Source: Symsagittifera roscoffensis (taxonomy: Eukaryota > Xenacoelomorpha > Acoela > Convolutidae). From it: a stretch of 60,000 nucleotides of DNA. The notes under the pieces were generated by a model that saw only the letters and a program-made list of their open reading frames with translations, had not been told where the DNA came from and ran no database searches. The stretch's first letter is position 1. The number at the start of each line of letters is the position of its first letter. The stretch covers positions 18,514,660 through 18,574,659 of the forward strand of contig NC_087069.1 in assembly GCF_963678635.1 (NCBI RefSeq). Direction: 5' to 3'. Made by a program: the position numbers and the translations under genes. Below are positions 1-14,100 of this stretch, one piece after another.

Positions 1-3000
1 CAACGCCATTGGGTTTACACGCCATTGGGCTTACATCAGAAAAAATGCTTTTCTAAGTTTTCATAGATTAATTGTGATTTTTTCTGGCCATTGAAACTAG
101 AGAGGAATTTGTCTTCGGCTTTGATTTATTGTTTTTTTATTTACGCAAAATCAGGTACAACAAACAAGTATTGGAATAGATTAAAAAGTATTTATTATGG
201 AAAGTTTTTCATTCGCAGATCGCAGCACCTAACTTTTCTTCAAAAACAAAATTTGAGCGAGTAAAGCGAGCCTAGTTTAAAGCTAGTAAGCAAGAGTCAG
301 AGTCTTCAAAAGAATGTTTCGATTTTGATTATCAAACACTTCATTTTGCTTCAGAAAAACTAGTTTTGATATTGTTCTTCAAAAAATTAAAATTTTCGCA
401 AAAACATTTTTGAAACTGTTTTTTGGAAAAGTTTTTTGTAATTTTTTATTTAGAAAGTAACAATTGTCAGTTATGAAAATTTCAGTACTTTCATGCGCTT
501 GCGTATAACTATCTCATCACAATAAAGGAAAAAAACGTCATTTTGTGTCAATCTAAAATATAAGTTGTGAAATTTGTTTTATTCAAAAAAAGTTCAGGTT
601 TGTTCAGCCTCAAATTACATTTTCGCGACTTGAATCTTGATTTTTGATACACATTTGTTTTTCTTAAATAAAATAAGGCAAACCCTCTTATCAAACAAAA
701 CAAAAATTCACAAAAAAAATGATTGTTGTCTAATTTAAAGAATGGGTCTCTGTTGTCAGATTTCCAAGCGAATCAATAAAATACCTATTGATCCATTTTT
801 ATCGAATTGAAATAATTTTATTAGAGGAAGTCTCCATCATCAATTGATCTAGAAGTTATGTAAAATTTGGCAGCCAAAGTTGAGTTTCTAAAAACCGAGG
901 GAATCAGTTAAGAAGATTCGGGATGCTCTTTTTTGTGTGTTATGGTTTTAGTTTTGACTTGGTAAAATTTGTATTTCGGTTTTTATGCTTGCCGATACGA
1001 TTTTCATCTTTGAAATTTTATGCTAGTCGATTTTTATGCTAGTCGACACACCCCTCTAAAACCGCCGTGTCAAAAACTTAGAAACGTTAACTCTGCTTTT
1101 CAATGCAGCGCTCATTTATAACAAATTGCTCCATAAAAATCACTTGAAATTTGCAGCAAAAAAAATTAATATTAGTTAAGAAAAGTTTCAAACACAAAAA
1201 CAAAATAATTTCAATGGTACGCTAGCACTCTATAGACCAGGAAAAAAATGGTAACACTTTTTTTACACAAAAATTGCTGATTAATAATTCCATTCATAAA
1301 GTTTTTCTAAAACGCTTGTCATACAACTTCCGTATCTGAAACCTGCAAGACCAGCGTTTTTTCATACACTGAACAATGCCCGCTAAAATATCCGAAACCG
1401 AGGAAAAAATCATTGCTCTATTATCAAAAAATGCATCTATAATCAAATAAATTTTTTTCGAAAAAGGGTGCGGTTGTCATAAAAAAACAGACGCAATCAA
1501 GATTACTTTAAAAATTTTTGCTTTTTGCCGAAATTGGCAAGTGCATTTGCTTCAACATCAAAAATACTTGATAATCCTGGTTTACATATGCCCTGTCTAC
1601 ACTTACACTTCCATGCTGAACTCTATTAGTAAATACTCAATGCCATTGGGTTTAGATCAGAAAAAATGCTTTTCTAAGTTTTCATAGAGTAGTTGTGATT
1701 TTTTGTGGCCATTGAAACTAGAGAGGAATTTGTCTTTGACATTGATTTCTTGTTTTTTTTATGCTTACGCAAAATCAGGTATAACAAACGAGCATTGGAA
1801 TAGTTCAAAAAGTATTTAATATTGAAATTTTATCATTCGCAAGTCGCAGAACCTGACTTTTTCTTCAAAAACAAAAACTGAGCGAGTAAAGCGAGCCTAA
1901 TTTGAAGATAGTAAGTGTGAGTCTTTAAAAATAACGTTTTCATTTTGATTATCAAACACCTTATTTTAATTCGGAAATACTAGTTTTGATTTTCTTCGTA
2001 AAAAAAATTAAAATTTTTTGCAAAATAATTTTTGAAACTGTTTTTTGGAAATTTTTTTTGTAATTCTCTTTTTTAGAAAATAACAATTGTCAGTTATGAA
2101 AATTTCAGTACTTCCGTACGCTTTCGTATAACAATCTCATCACAAAAAGCGAAAAAAACGACAGTTTATTATCTTAGTCAATTTTTTGTGTCAATCTGAT
2201 CGGAATTTTCGTATATGGGGGCTATCTTTGTATCTTTGTTTTTTGTTTCGTTTTTTGCTTGTTTCGCTTGTGGGCAAGGCAATCCAATTAGGACAAATCA
2301 ATTTTTTCATGTCACTAGGAAAAATTTCGATTAAATAATTCGATTGACAAAAGTCTGTGGTTCAAATATAGTTAGATTATACACTTTTTGGGAAATCACA
2401 GTTTTTTGCTAACGTTTTTTTGAGTCTAATAAGGTTGTTCATATTCTTGTACAAAAAGTGAAATTTGTGTTTTCTTGTTTTTTTTTTTTCAAATTACTTT
2501 TTCTCGGCTTGAATCTTAATTTTTTAGACACAATTACTTTTCTTAATTAAAAAAAGTCAAAAACTGCTATCGAAAAAATCGAAAAGTCACAAAAAACTTG
2601 ATTATTTTCTAATTTAGAGAACGGGTCTTTTTTGTCAGATTTCCAAGCGAATCAATAAAATAACCATTGATCCATTTGTATCAAATTGAGTTATTTTTAT
2701 CCGAAAAAGTCTCAATCATTAATTGATCTAGAAGTTATGGAAAATTTGGCAGCCAAAGTTAAACGTCTAAAAATCGAAATAGTAGAGGGGATCAGTTAAG
2801 AAGATTTTGCCACATTTTGTGTGTAATGGTTTTAGTTTTCACTTAGTAAATTTTGTATTTCAATTTTTATGCTGCTCGATACAATTTTCAGTTTTGAAAC
2901 TTTTATGCTTGTCAATTTTTATGCTAGTCGACACACCCCCTCTAAAACCGCCGTGTCAAAAACTTAGAAAAATTAACTCTGCTTCGCAATGCAGCGCTCA

Positions 3001-6000
3001 TTTTTAACAAATGCCTCCATAAAAATCACTTGAAACTTGTAGTCAACAAAATTAATTTTTCTTAAAAAAATTTTCAAACTCAGAAACAAAATAGTTACAA
3101 TGGTACGCTAGCATTCTAGAGACCAGAAAAAAAAATGCCATTTTTTTTACACAAAAAAATGTTGATAATATAATTCCATACATGAAATTTTTGAAAAACC
3201 CTTATCATACAACTTCCGTATCTGAAACCTGCAATACCAGCATTATTTCATACACTGAAAAATGCCCACTGAAAAATCCAAAATTGAAGAAAAAATTAAC
3301 GCTCTACTATCAGAAAAAATTGCTTCTATATTCAAATTTTTTTTTGAAAAAGGGTGCGGTTGTCTATAAAAAACAGACGTGATCATGATTAATTTAAAAA
3401 CTTTTGCTTTCATAGACAGTTTTTTTCGAAATTGGCATGTATATTTGCTTCAAAATCGAAAATACTCGATAGTACTGGTTTAAATATGCCCTGTCTACGC
3501 TTACACTTCCATGCTGAACTCCATTAGTAAAAACTCAACGCCATTGGGTTTACATCAAAAAAGCTTTTCTAAGTTTTCATAGAGTAATTGTGATTTTTTT
3601 CTGGGCATTGAAACTAGAGAAGAGTTTGTCTTCGGCTTTGATTTCTTGTTTTTTTTGTTTACGCAATATCAGGTACAAGAAACAAGCATTGAAATTAATC
3701 GAAATGTTTTTAATATGGAACGTTTTTCATTCGCAAACCGCAGAACTTGTTTTTTCTTCAAAACAATTTTTGAGCGAGTAAAACTAGCCTAATTTGAAGA
3801 AAGTAAACAACAGTGTGAGTCTTTAAAAAAAACGTTTTGATTTTGATTATCAAACACCTTATTTTGCTTCCGAAAAACTAGTTTCGATTTTGTTTTATAA
3901 AAAATTAAAATTTTGGCAAAAAAAAACAGTTTTTTGTTTTTTTTTGTAGTTCTTTTTTTTAGAAAGTAACGATTGTAAGTTATAAACATTTCAGTACTAT
4001 CAAACACTTTCGTACAACTATCTCATCACAAGAAGCGAAAAAACGACAGTTTATTATCTCAGTCATTTTTTTGTTTTTGTGTCAATCTGATTGGAACTTT
4101 CGTATTTGGGGGCTATCTTCGTTTTTAATTTAGTTTTCTGGTTGTTTCGTTTGTGGGCGAGGCGAGCCAGTTTCGACAAATCAGTTTTTCTCGTCACTGG
4201 AAAAGTTTTTGATTAAATGATTTGATTGACAAAAATCTGTGGTTCAAATATAGTTAAATTATACACTTTTTGGGAAATCACAGTTTTTTGCTAACGTTTT
4301 TTTGAGTCTAATCAGGTTGTTCAGTTTCTTGTATAAGTAGTGAAATTTGTGTTTTGTTGTTTTTTTTAAATTATTTTTTCTCGTCTTGAATCTTAATTTT
4401 TTAAACACAATTCTTTTTCTTAATTGAAAAAAGTCAAGCTGTGCTATCGAACAAAACAAAAAGTCACAAAAAACTTGATTGTTTTCTAATTTAGAGAACG
4501 GATCTTTGTTGTCAGATTTCCAAGCGAATCAATAAAAAAAACTATTGATCCATTTGTATCAAATTGAATTATTTTTATCAGGAAAAAAACTCAATCATTA
4601 AATTATCTAGAAATTATGGAAAATTTGGCAGCCAAAGATGAATTTCTTAAAACCGAAATAGTAGAGTGGATCAGATAAGAAGATTCGGGAAGCAATACAT
4701 TGTGTGTAATGGTTTTAGTTTTGCTTAGTAAATTTTGTATTTCAATTTTTATGCTGGTTGATACTATTTTCAGTTTTGAAACTTTTATGCTTGTCATTTT
4801 TTATGCTAGTCGACACACTCCCTCTAAAACTTAGAAAAGTTTACTCTGCTTCGCAATGCAGCGCTTATTTATAACAAATGCCTCCATAAAAATCACTTGA
4901 AACTTTCAGTCAACAAATTAATTTTTCTTAAGAAAATTTTCAAACTCAGAAACTAAATAGTTACAATGGTACGCTAGCATTCTATAGACTAGAAAAAAAT
5001 TGTCATACCTGTTTTACACAAAAAAATACTGATTATATAATTCTATACATGAAGTTTTTGAAAAACGCTTATCATACAACTTCCGTATCTGAAATCTGCA
5101 AGACCAGCATTTTTTCATACACTGAAAAGTGCCCACTAAAAAATCCAAAATTGAAAAAAAAAATAACGCTCTACTATCAGAAAAAATTGCTTCTATATTC
5201 AATTTTTTTTTTTGAAAAAGGGTGCGGTTGTCATAAAAAAACAGACGTGATCATGATTACTTTAAAAACTTTTGCTTTCATAAACAGTTTTTTTCGAAAT
5301 TGGCATGTACATTTGCTTCAACATCGAAAATACTCGATAGTACTGGTTTAAATATGCCCTGTCTACGCTTACACTTCCATGCTGAACTCCATTAGTAAAA
5401 ACTCAACGCCATTGGGTTTACATCAAAAAAAGCTTTTCTAAGTTTTCATAGAGTAATTGTGATTTTTTTCTGGGCCTTGAAACTAGAGAAGAGTTTGTCT
5501 TCGGCTTTGATTTCTTGTTTTTTTTTGTTTACGCAATATCAGGTACAAGAAACAAGCATTGAAATTAATCGAAATGTTTTTAATATGGAGTGTTTTTCAT
5601 TCGCAAATCGCAGAACTTGTTTTTTCTTCAAAAACAATTTTTGAGCGAGTAAAGCGAGCCTAATTTGAAAAAAGTAAGCAAGAGTGTCATTCTTTAAAAA
5701 AACGTTTTGATTTTGATTATCAAACACCTTATTTTGCTTCCGAAAAACTGATTTTGTCCTAAAAAAAGTTTAAAATTTTCGCAAAAAAAAACAGTTTTTT
5801 GGAAATTTTTTTGTTGTAATTCTTTTTTTTAGGAAATAACGATTGTAAGTTATGAAAAATTCAGTACTATTAAACGCTTTCGTACAACTATCTCATCACA
5901 AGAAGTAAAAAAACGACAGTTTATTATCTCAGTCATTTTTTTTGTTTTTGTGTCAATCTGATTGGAACTTTCGTATTTGGGGGCTATCTTTGTTTTTTAT

Positions 6001-6795
6001 TTGGTTTTTTGGTTGTTTCGCTTGTGGGCGAGGCGATCCAGTTTAGACAAATCAATTTTTCTTGTCACTGGAAAAAATCTTGATTAAATGATTCGATTGA
6101 CAAAAGGCTGTGGTTCAAATATGGTTAGATTTAAAAAAAATTTGGGAAATCACAGTTTTTTGCTTACGTTTTTTGAAACTAATATTGTTGTTCAGATTCT
6201 TATAAAGGTACTAAAGTTTGTGCTTTCACGTTTTTTTTAAGGAAAAATGTTCAGGTTTCTTCAGTCTCAAATTACATTTTTCGCGGCTTGAATCTTGATT
6301 TTTTAAACACAATTCCTTTTCTTAAAATAAAACAAGGCAAACCCTGCTATGGAACAAAACAAAAGGTCAGAGAAAACTTGATCGTTTTTTAATTTAGAGA
6401 ATGGGTTTCTGTTATCAGATTTCGAAGCGAATCAATAAAATACCTGTTGATCCAGCGTGACCACTTGGTCACTATTTTAGTGACCAGTCACTATTGGTCA
6501 CTAATTGGTCACTATTTTTTCAATGTTCACTAAAAGTCACTAATTACAACGGTTTTTGGTGACGGACGCTAAAATTTTTCTAAAGGCGCTTTTGGCGCCA
6601 ATATATACTAATATTGAGGGGGCCGGCTTGAAAATTAATTTGACCGACCTAAAAAAAAAGGTCAACAAAAAATTTGAAAATTGTCATAGTCTCTATTTTT
6701 CTCTCAAAAAAGTGGTCACCCTGTATTAATCCATTTTTATCAAATTGAATTAATTTTATCAAAAAAAGTCGTCCTAACATAAATTGATCTAGAAT
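1..6795. repeat. Complex tandem repeat, unit about 1.87-1.90 kb, about 3.5 copies
   Basis: The phrase 'acgccattgggttta' followed by 'cttttctaagttttcatag' recurs near 1, 1637, 3537 and 5404, and the sequence between follows the same order in every copy. Examples are the block with 'gcgagtaaagcgagcc', the block with 'ggggctatctt' and the block with 'tatgctagtcgacacac'. Copies 3 and 4 are close to identical over long stretches. Copy 1 lacks about 280 bp in the middle, near 545-570. Copy 4 is interrupted by a MITE at 6453-6723 and loses similarity near 6795. The unit is AT-rich and has no convincing reading frame; the 60-100 codon open frames in it are not conserved between copies. It lies upstream of the first visible receptor exon, so it is either intronic or intergenic. 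I do not recognise the unit as a known transposon class. Confidence 0.85.
6453..6723. mobile_element. hAT-like MITE inserted in tandem repeat copy 4
   Basis: A 271-bp block is absent from the matching place in the other tandem copies. Its ends are inverted: CAGCGTGACCACTT on the left, and the reverse complement of the right end reads CAGGGTGACCACTT. The flanking 8 bp are tgttgatc and tattaatc, matching at 6 of 8 positions, which fits an old 8-bp target duplication. CAG-starting inverted repeats with 8-bp target duplications are the known hallmark of hAT elements. The interior holds several copies of a short 'ttggtcacta' motif next to the left end, as subterminal binding-site repeats often do. 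There is no transposase frame, so it would be non-autonomous. The hAT assignment is an inference from the ends. Confidence 0.7.
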
Positions 6796-7436
6796 TTCAA
6801 AGAACGTTAAGACTATCTCTTTTTTGGTCAAAAATAGAAAAATTATTAAGAATTTTTTTTCGGAAAATTGTAGAATTTTTTTAAAATTTATTTGAGGAAT
6901 TTTTCCAACTGACTGTTGGCCATGTTTTCAGTTGTCAGGCTATCTTTTTTTCCACCTACTTTTTGTTGCTAAGGATGGTTTTTGATTTGGGTAACTATTA
7001 ATATAACTGACATTAGATTTTCTCTGTAATATCGCGGGTACTTGAGCTCCTCGAGCTTTTGCCCAAACATTTTGTCAGTTTTTTCTATATGGTTACACAA
7101 ACTTTGTTTTAAAAAATGTTTATTCTATTTTTACGAGTGTGTCGATCGCCTGTCTTTTATGATCTGAAATGGTTATAGATAATAGATTGACTAAGGTTTT
7201 TTTCAAGTCTGAAGTTTATGAAAACATATAGTGGTTTTCTTATTAGTTATTTTTCTCTAGCTTTTATTTCACACAAAAATTGCTTCAGGTCTTTTTGACT
7301 CACAAGTGGCGCAAAGTTCCGCTTTATTTCTGGGTGAATTTTGGGAACTGAATTTTGACTGGCCTAAAATGTTTTTGGGAATGCGATACTTCTGTCGGGG
7401 GAGATTCTTCTACAAGTTTTTTCCCAAAATTTTCAG
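6796..7436 (+). other. Non-coding stretch upstream of the first visible receptor exon
   Basis: AT-rich sequence with no supported coding frame. It ends in the splice acceptor ...aaaattttcag at 7436 that opens the first FN3 exon, so at least its right part is intron. The open frame that runs through from 7355 is only an extension of the exon into the intron. No exon for the preceding part of the protein was found here. Confidence 0.6.
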
Positions 7437-7621
7437 TGCCTGCAGCTCCCAAGAAATCTTCAATTCAAGTCGAATCCAATTTGACGAGCCTGACTATCAA
7501 AGGAACAGCATCCAATGTGCAGGCAATCACCGGACACATTGACGCATACAGGATCTACTACTTTAATCATATGTATTATTCGGATGACACCTTCGAAGCC
7601 GACAGAAGTGCCGATTTAGAG
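7437..7621 (+). CDS. Receptor-like gene, exon A: first half of FN3 domain 1
   Basis: This exon begins after acceptor ...ttttcag in phase 1 and ends at a codon boundary before donor gtaaat. It encodes about 62 residues. After a proline-containing linker (VPAAP) come the A strand, the B strand (SLTIKG) and the C strand (DAYRIYYF), then a polar acidic loop (YYSDDTF). The pattern and spacing are those of an FN3 domain, although the B-strand tryptophan common in FN3 is replaced by glycine. Base composition is clearly less AT-rich than the surrounding introns. The open frame continues upstream to 7355 but crosses the acceptor, so a start codon there is not believed. The exon pairs with 7967-8084 to complete one domain of about 101 codons, a normal FN3 length. 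Confidence 0.8.
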
Positions 7622-7966
7622 GTAAATTAAAATAGAACGGTAGCGATGTTAAGTGGGTTGCCAAAATCCCCCATATCCCCCCAAACAAATTTTTTGAATA
7701 CTTTTCTGGCTGAAAAGTCCTGAAACCTTTCTAAAGGCGCCACAATCGCCAAAACTAAATTCTTTAGTTTGAGACAAGCAAGCTACAATTGTTCTGAGAA
7801 TTTGACCGAACTCAGTAAATTCGAACGGACAGACTTAAAATACATTTTGTCAAAATTTTCCAAAAGCCAAGCGGATTCAGGTTAATGAAACTATCCGCAG
7901 TTCTTCGTTGGTATCCGTTCCTTTGTGAACCATTCATCGTGCTGACATTTTACTTTGTTTTCACAG
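7622..7966 (+). other. Intron between the two exons of FN3 domain 1
   Basis: A 345-bp intron with donor gtaaat and acceptor ...ttttcacag. It splits the FN3 domain in phase 0. It contains no recognised repeat apart from a short stretch near 7733 (aaaggcgcca) that resembles a piece of the MITE at 6453-6723. Confidence 0.75.
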
Positions 7967-8084
7967 TTATCTGAACTAGAGTCGGGAACTAGATACGAGA
8001 TTAAATTAAAAACTGTCGTGGAATTTGGTGAAGACTGTGGTACCCAAGTGTCCTTGCTGAGAACAGATCTCTATGTCTGCACAA
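7967..8084 (+). CDS. Receptor-like gene, exon B: second half of FN3 domain 1
   Basis: This exon of 118 bp starts at a codon boundary after ...ttttcacag and ends in phase 1 at donor acaa/gtaggt. It encodes about 39 residues. It contains the most characteristic FN3 signature, a leucine then two residues, glycine-threonine, one residue and tyrosine (LESGTRYEIKL), which forms the E-F turn and F strand, followed by the G strand (VSLLRTDLYV). Two cysteines (EDCG and YVCT) flank the G strand and might pair, but that is a guess. The donor opens a 24.8-kb intron that is almost entirely satellite DNA. Confidence 0.8.
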
Positions 8085-8112
8085 GTAGGTGAATTTTGAT
8101 ACAAAGTCCAAT
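8085..8112 (+). other. Donor side of the giant intron
   Basis: The donor gtaggtgaat is followed by fewer than 30 bases before the first recognisable satellite monomer, so the array begins almost at the splice site. The intron runs to the acceptor at 32881. Confidence 0.65.
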
Positions 8113-11100
8113 CCACGATAATTTTCATATAATTTTTAACGATATGGAAAACGATATTTTTCATATACGTTTTAACGATATGGAAAACGACGTTTTAACG
8201 ATACGAAGAACGATATTTTCCATAAACCGTTTTGACGATATGGAAAACGATTTTTTTTCATTTACCATTTTAACGATATGGAAAACAATATTTTCCATAT
8301 ACATTTGAACGATATGGAAAACGATATTTTTCATATACATTTGAACGATATGGAAAACGATATTTTTCATATACCTTTTTAATGATATGGAAAACGATAT
8401 TGTCCATATACGTTTAAACGATATAAAAAACTATTTGTTTCATGTTACGTTTTAATGATATGGAAAACGATATTTTTCATATAATTTTTAACAATATGGA
8501 AAACGATATTTTTCATATACGTTTTAACGATATGGAAAACGATATTTTTCATATACGTTTTAACGATACGAAGAACGATATTTTCCATAAACCGTTTTGA
8601 CGATATGGAAAACGATTTTTTTTCATTTACCATTTTAACGATATGGAAAACGATACTTTCTATATACATTTGAACGATATGGAAAACGATATTTTCCATA
8701 TACATTTGAACGATATGGAAAACGATATTTTTCATATACCGTTTTAATGATATGGAAAACGATATTGTTCATATACGTTTAAACGATATAAAAAACTATT
8801 TGTTTCATGTTACGTTTTAATGATATGGAAAACGATATTTTTCATATAATTTTTAACGATATGGAAAACGATATTTTTCATATACGTTTTAACGATATGG
8901 AAAACGATATTTTTCATATACGTTTTAACGATACGAAGAACGATATTTTCCATAAACCGTTTTGACGATATGGAAAACAATTTTTTTTCATTTACCATTT
9001 TAACGATATGGAAAACGATATTTTCCATATACATTTGAACGATATGGAAAACTATATTTTTCATATACCGTTTTAATGATATGGAAAACGATATTGTCCA
9101 TATACGTTTAACCGATATAAAAAACTATTTGTTTCATGTTACGTTTTAATGATATGGAAAACGATATTTTTCATATAATTTTTAACGATATGGAAAACGA
9201 TATTTTTCATATATGTTTTAACGATATGGAAAACGATATTTTTCATATACGTTTTAACGATACGAAGAACGATATTTTCCATAAACCGTTTTGACGATAT
9301 GGAAAACGATTTTTTTTTTCATTTACCATTTTAACGATATGGAAAACGATATTTTCCATATACATTTGAACGATATGGAAAACGATAGTTTTCATATACC
9401 GTTTTAATGATATGGAAAACGATATTGTCCATATACGTTTAAACGATATAAAAAACTATTTGTTTCATGTTATGTTTTAATGATATGGAAAACGATATTT
9501 TTCATATAATTTTTAACGATATGGAAAATGATATTTTTCATATACGTTTTAACGATATGGAAAACGACGTTTTAACGATACGAAGAACGATATTTTCCAT
9601 AAACCGTTTTGACGATATGGAAAACGATTTTTTTTCATTTACCATTTTAACGATATGGAAAACGATATTTTCCATATACATTTGAACGATATGGAAAACG
9701 ATATTTTTCATATACATTTGAACGATATGGAAAACGATATTTTTCATATACCGTTTTAATGATATGGAAAACGATATTGTCCATATACGTTTAAACGATA
9801 TAAAAAACTATTTGTTTCATGTTACGTTTTAATGATATGGAAAACGATATTTTTCATATATTTTTTAACAATATGGAAAACGATATTTTTCATATACGTT
9901 TTAACGATATGGAAAACGATATTTTTCATATACGTTTTAACGATACGAAGAACGATATTTTCCATAAACCGTTTTGACGATATGGAAAACGATTTTTTTC
10001 ATTTACCATTTTAACGATATGGAAAATGATATTTTCCATTTACATTTGAACGACATGGAAAACGATATTTTCCATATACATTTGAACGATATGGAAAACG
10101 ATATTTTTCATATACCGTTTTAATGATATGGAAAACGATATTGTTCATATACGTTTAAACGATATAAAAAACTATTTGTTTCATGTTACGTTTTAATGAT
10201 ATGGAAAACGATATTTTTCATATAATTTTTAACGATATGGAAAACGATATTTTTCATATACGTTTTAACGATATGGAAAACGATATTTTTCATATACGTT
10301 TTAACGATACGAAGAACGATATTTTCCATAAACCGTTTTGACGATATGGAAATAAATTTTTTTCATTTACCATTTTAACGATATGGAAAACGATATTTTC
10401 CATATACATTTGAACGATATGGAAAACTATATTTTTCATATACCGTTTTAATGATATGGAAAACGATATTGTCCATATACGTTTAAACGATATAAAAAAC
10501 TATTTGTTTAATGTTACGTTTTAATGATATGGAAAACGATATTTTTCATATAATTTTTAACGATATGGAAAAGGATATTTTTCATATATGTTTTAACGAT
10601 ATGGAAAACGATATTTTTCATATACGTTTTAACGATACGAAGAACGATATTTTCCATAAACCGTTTTGACGATATGGAAAACGATTTTTTTTTCATTTAC
10701 CATTTTAACGATATGGAAAACGATTTTTTCCATATACATTTGAACGATATGGAAAACGATATTTTTCATATACCGTTTTAATGATATGGAAAACGATATT
10801 GTCCATATACGTTTAAACGATATAAAAAACTATTTGTTTCATGTTACGTTTTAATGATATGGAAAACGATATTTTTCATATAATTTTTAACGATATGGAA
10901 AACGATATTTTTCATATACGTTTTAACGATATGGAAAACGATATTTTTCATATACGTTTAAACGATACGAAGAACGATATTTTCCATAAACCGTTTTGAC
11001 GATATGGAAAACGATTTTTTTTCATTACCATTTTAACGATATGGAAAACGATATTTTCCATATACATTTGAACGATATGGAAAACTATATTTTTCATATA

Positions 11101-14100
11101 CCGTTTTAATGATATGGAAAACGATATTGTCTATATACGTTTAAACGATATAAAAAACTATTTGTTTCATGTTACGTTTTAATGATATGGAAAACGATAT
11201 TTTTCATATAATTTTTAACGATATGGAAAACGATATTTTTCATATATGTTTTAACGATATGGAAAACGATATTTTTCATATACGTTTTAACGATACGAAG
11301 AACGATATTTTCCATAAACCGTTTTGACGATATGGAAAACGATTTTTTTTTCATTTACCATTTTAACGATATGGAAAACGATATTTTCCATATACATTTG
11401 AACGATATGGAAAACGATATTTTTCATATACCGTTTTAATGATATGGAAAACGATATTGTCCATATACGTTTAAACGATATAAAAAACTATTTGTTTCAT
11501 GTTACGTTTTAATGATATGGAAAACGATATTTTTCATATAGTTTTTAACGATATGGAAAACGATATTTTTCATATACGTTTTAACGATATGGAAAACGAA
11601 ATTTTTCATATACGTTTCAACGATATCGAAAACGTTATTTTACTTTTACGTCTTAATGATATGGAAAACGATTTTTTTCATATACGTTTTAACGATACGA
11701 AGAAAGATATTTTCCATAAACCGTTTTGACGATATGAAAAACGATTTTTTTTTCATTTACCATTTTAACGATATGGAAAACGATATTTTCCATATACTTT
11801 TGAACGATATGGAAAACGATATTTTTCATATACCGTTTTAATGATATGGAAAACGATAATGTCCATATACGTTTAAACGATATAAAAAACTATTTGTTTC
11901 ATGTTACGTTTTAATGATATGGAAAACGATATTTTTCATATAGTTTTTAACGATATGGAAAACGATATTTTTCATAGACGTTTTAACGATATGGAAAACG
12001 ATATTTTTCATATACGTTTCAACGATATCGAAAACGTTATTTTACTTTTACGTTTTAATGATATGGAAAACGATTTTTTTCATATACGTTTTAACGATAC
12101 GAAGAACGATATTTTCCATAAACCGTTTTGACGATATGGAAAACGATTTTTTTTCATTTACCATTTTAACGACATGGAAAACGATATTTTCCATATTCAT
12201 TTGAACGATATGGAAAACGATATTTTTCATATACTGTTTTAATGATATGGAAAACGATATTGTCCATATACGTTTAAACGATATAAAAAACTAATTGTTT
12301 CATGTTACGTTTTAATGATATGGAAAACGATATTTTTCATATAATTTTACTGATATGGAAAGCGATATTTTTCATATACGTTTTAACGATATGGAAAACG
12401 ATATTTTTCATTTACGTTTTAAGGATACGAAGAACGATATTTTCCATAAACGGTTTTGACGATATGGAAAACGATTTTTTTTCATTTACCATTTTAACGG
12501 TATGGAAAACTATATTTTCCATATACATTTGAACGATATGGAAAACGATATTTTTCATATACCGTTTTAATGATATGGAAAACGATATTGTCCATATACG
12601 TTTAAACGATATAAAAAACTATTTGTTTCATGTTACGTTTTAATGATATGGAAAACGATATTTTTCATATAATTTTTAACGATATGGAAAACGATATATT
12701 TCATATACGTTTTAACGATATGGAAAACGATACTTTTCATATACGTTTCAACGGTATCGAAAACCTTATTTTACTTTTACGTTTTAACGATATGGAAAAC
12801 GATTTTTCATATATATACCGTTTTAACGATATGGAAAACGATATTTTTCATATACGTTTGAACGATATGGAAAATGATAACTTTCTTATATCGTTTTAAT
12901 GATATGGAAAACGATATTTTTCATATACTGTTGAAACGATGTGGAAAACAAATTTTTTTATGTACGTTTAAACGATAAGGAAAACGATATTTTTCATATA
13001 CACTTTAACGTTACGAAGAACGATATTTTTCATTGACCGTTTTAACGAAAGGGAAAACGATATTTTTCATATACCGTTTTAACGATATGGAAAACATTAT
13101 TTTTCATATACGTTTAAACGATATGGAAAACGATATTTTTCATATAAGTTTTAACAATATGGAAAACAATTTTTTTTCATATAGGTTTAAACGATATGAA
13201 AAAGGATATTTTTCATGTACGTTTTAACGATATCGAAAACGATATTTTTCTTTTACGTTTTAACGATACGAAAAACAATATTTTTCATTGACCGTTTTGA
13301 CGATATGGAAAACGATATTGTCCATATACGTTTAAACGATATGGAAAACGATTTATTTCATGTATCGTTTTAATGATATGGAAAACGATATTTTTCATAT
13401 AATTTTTAACGATATGGAAAACGATATTTTTCATATACGTTTTAACGATATGGAAAACGATATTTTTCATATACGTTTTAACGATATGAAGAACGATATT
13501 TTCCATATACTGTTTTAACGATATGGAAAACGATATTTTTCATATACCGTTTTAATGATATGGAAAACGATATCGTCCATATACGTTTAACCGACATAGA
13601 AAACTATTTGTTTCATGTATCGTTTTAATGATATGGAAAACGATATTTTTCATATAATTTTTAACGATATGGAAAACGATATTTTTCATATACGTTTTAA
13701 CGATATGGAAAACGATATTTTTCATAAACGTTTTAACGATACGAAGAACGATTTTTTTCATACACATTTTAACGATATGGAAAACATTATTTTTCATATA
13801 CGTTTAAACGAGATGGAAAACGATATTTTTCATATAAGTTTTAACAATATGGAAAACAATTTTTCTTATATAGGTTTAAACGATATGAAAACGATGTTTT
13901 TCATGTACGTTTTAACGATATCGAAAACGATATTTTTCTTTCCGTTTTAACGATACGAAAAACATTATTTTTCATATACCGTTTTGACGATATGGAAAAC
14001 GATTTTTTTTTCATTTACCATTTTAACGATATGGAAAACGATATTTTCCATATAAATTTGAACGATATGGAAAACGATAACTTTCATATATCGTTTTAAT

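Noticed and set aside
7306-7542. 78-codon frame overlapping the first FN3 exon
   Set aside because: It is in another frame from the FN3 exon and loses all domain similarity; the acceptor at 7436 and the phase 1 reading are better supported.
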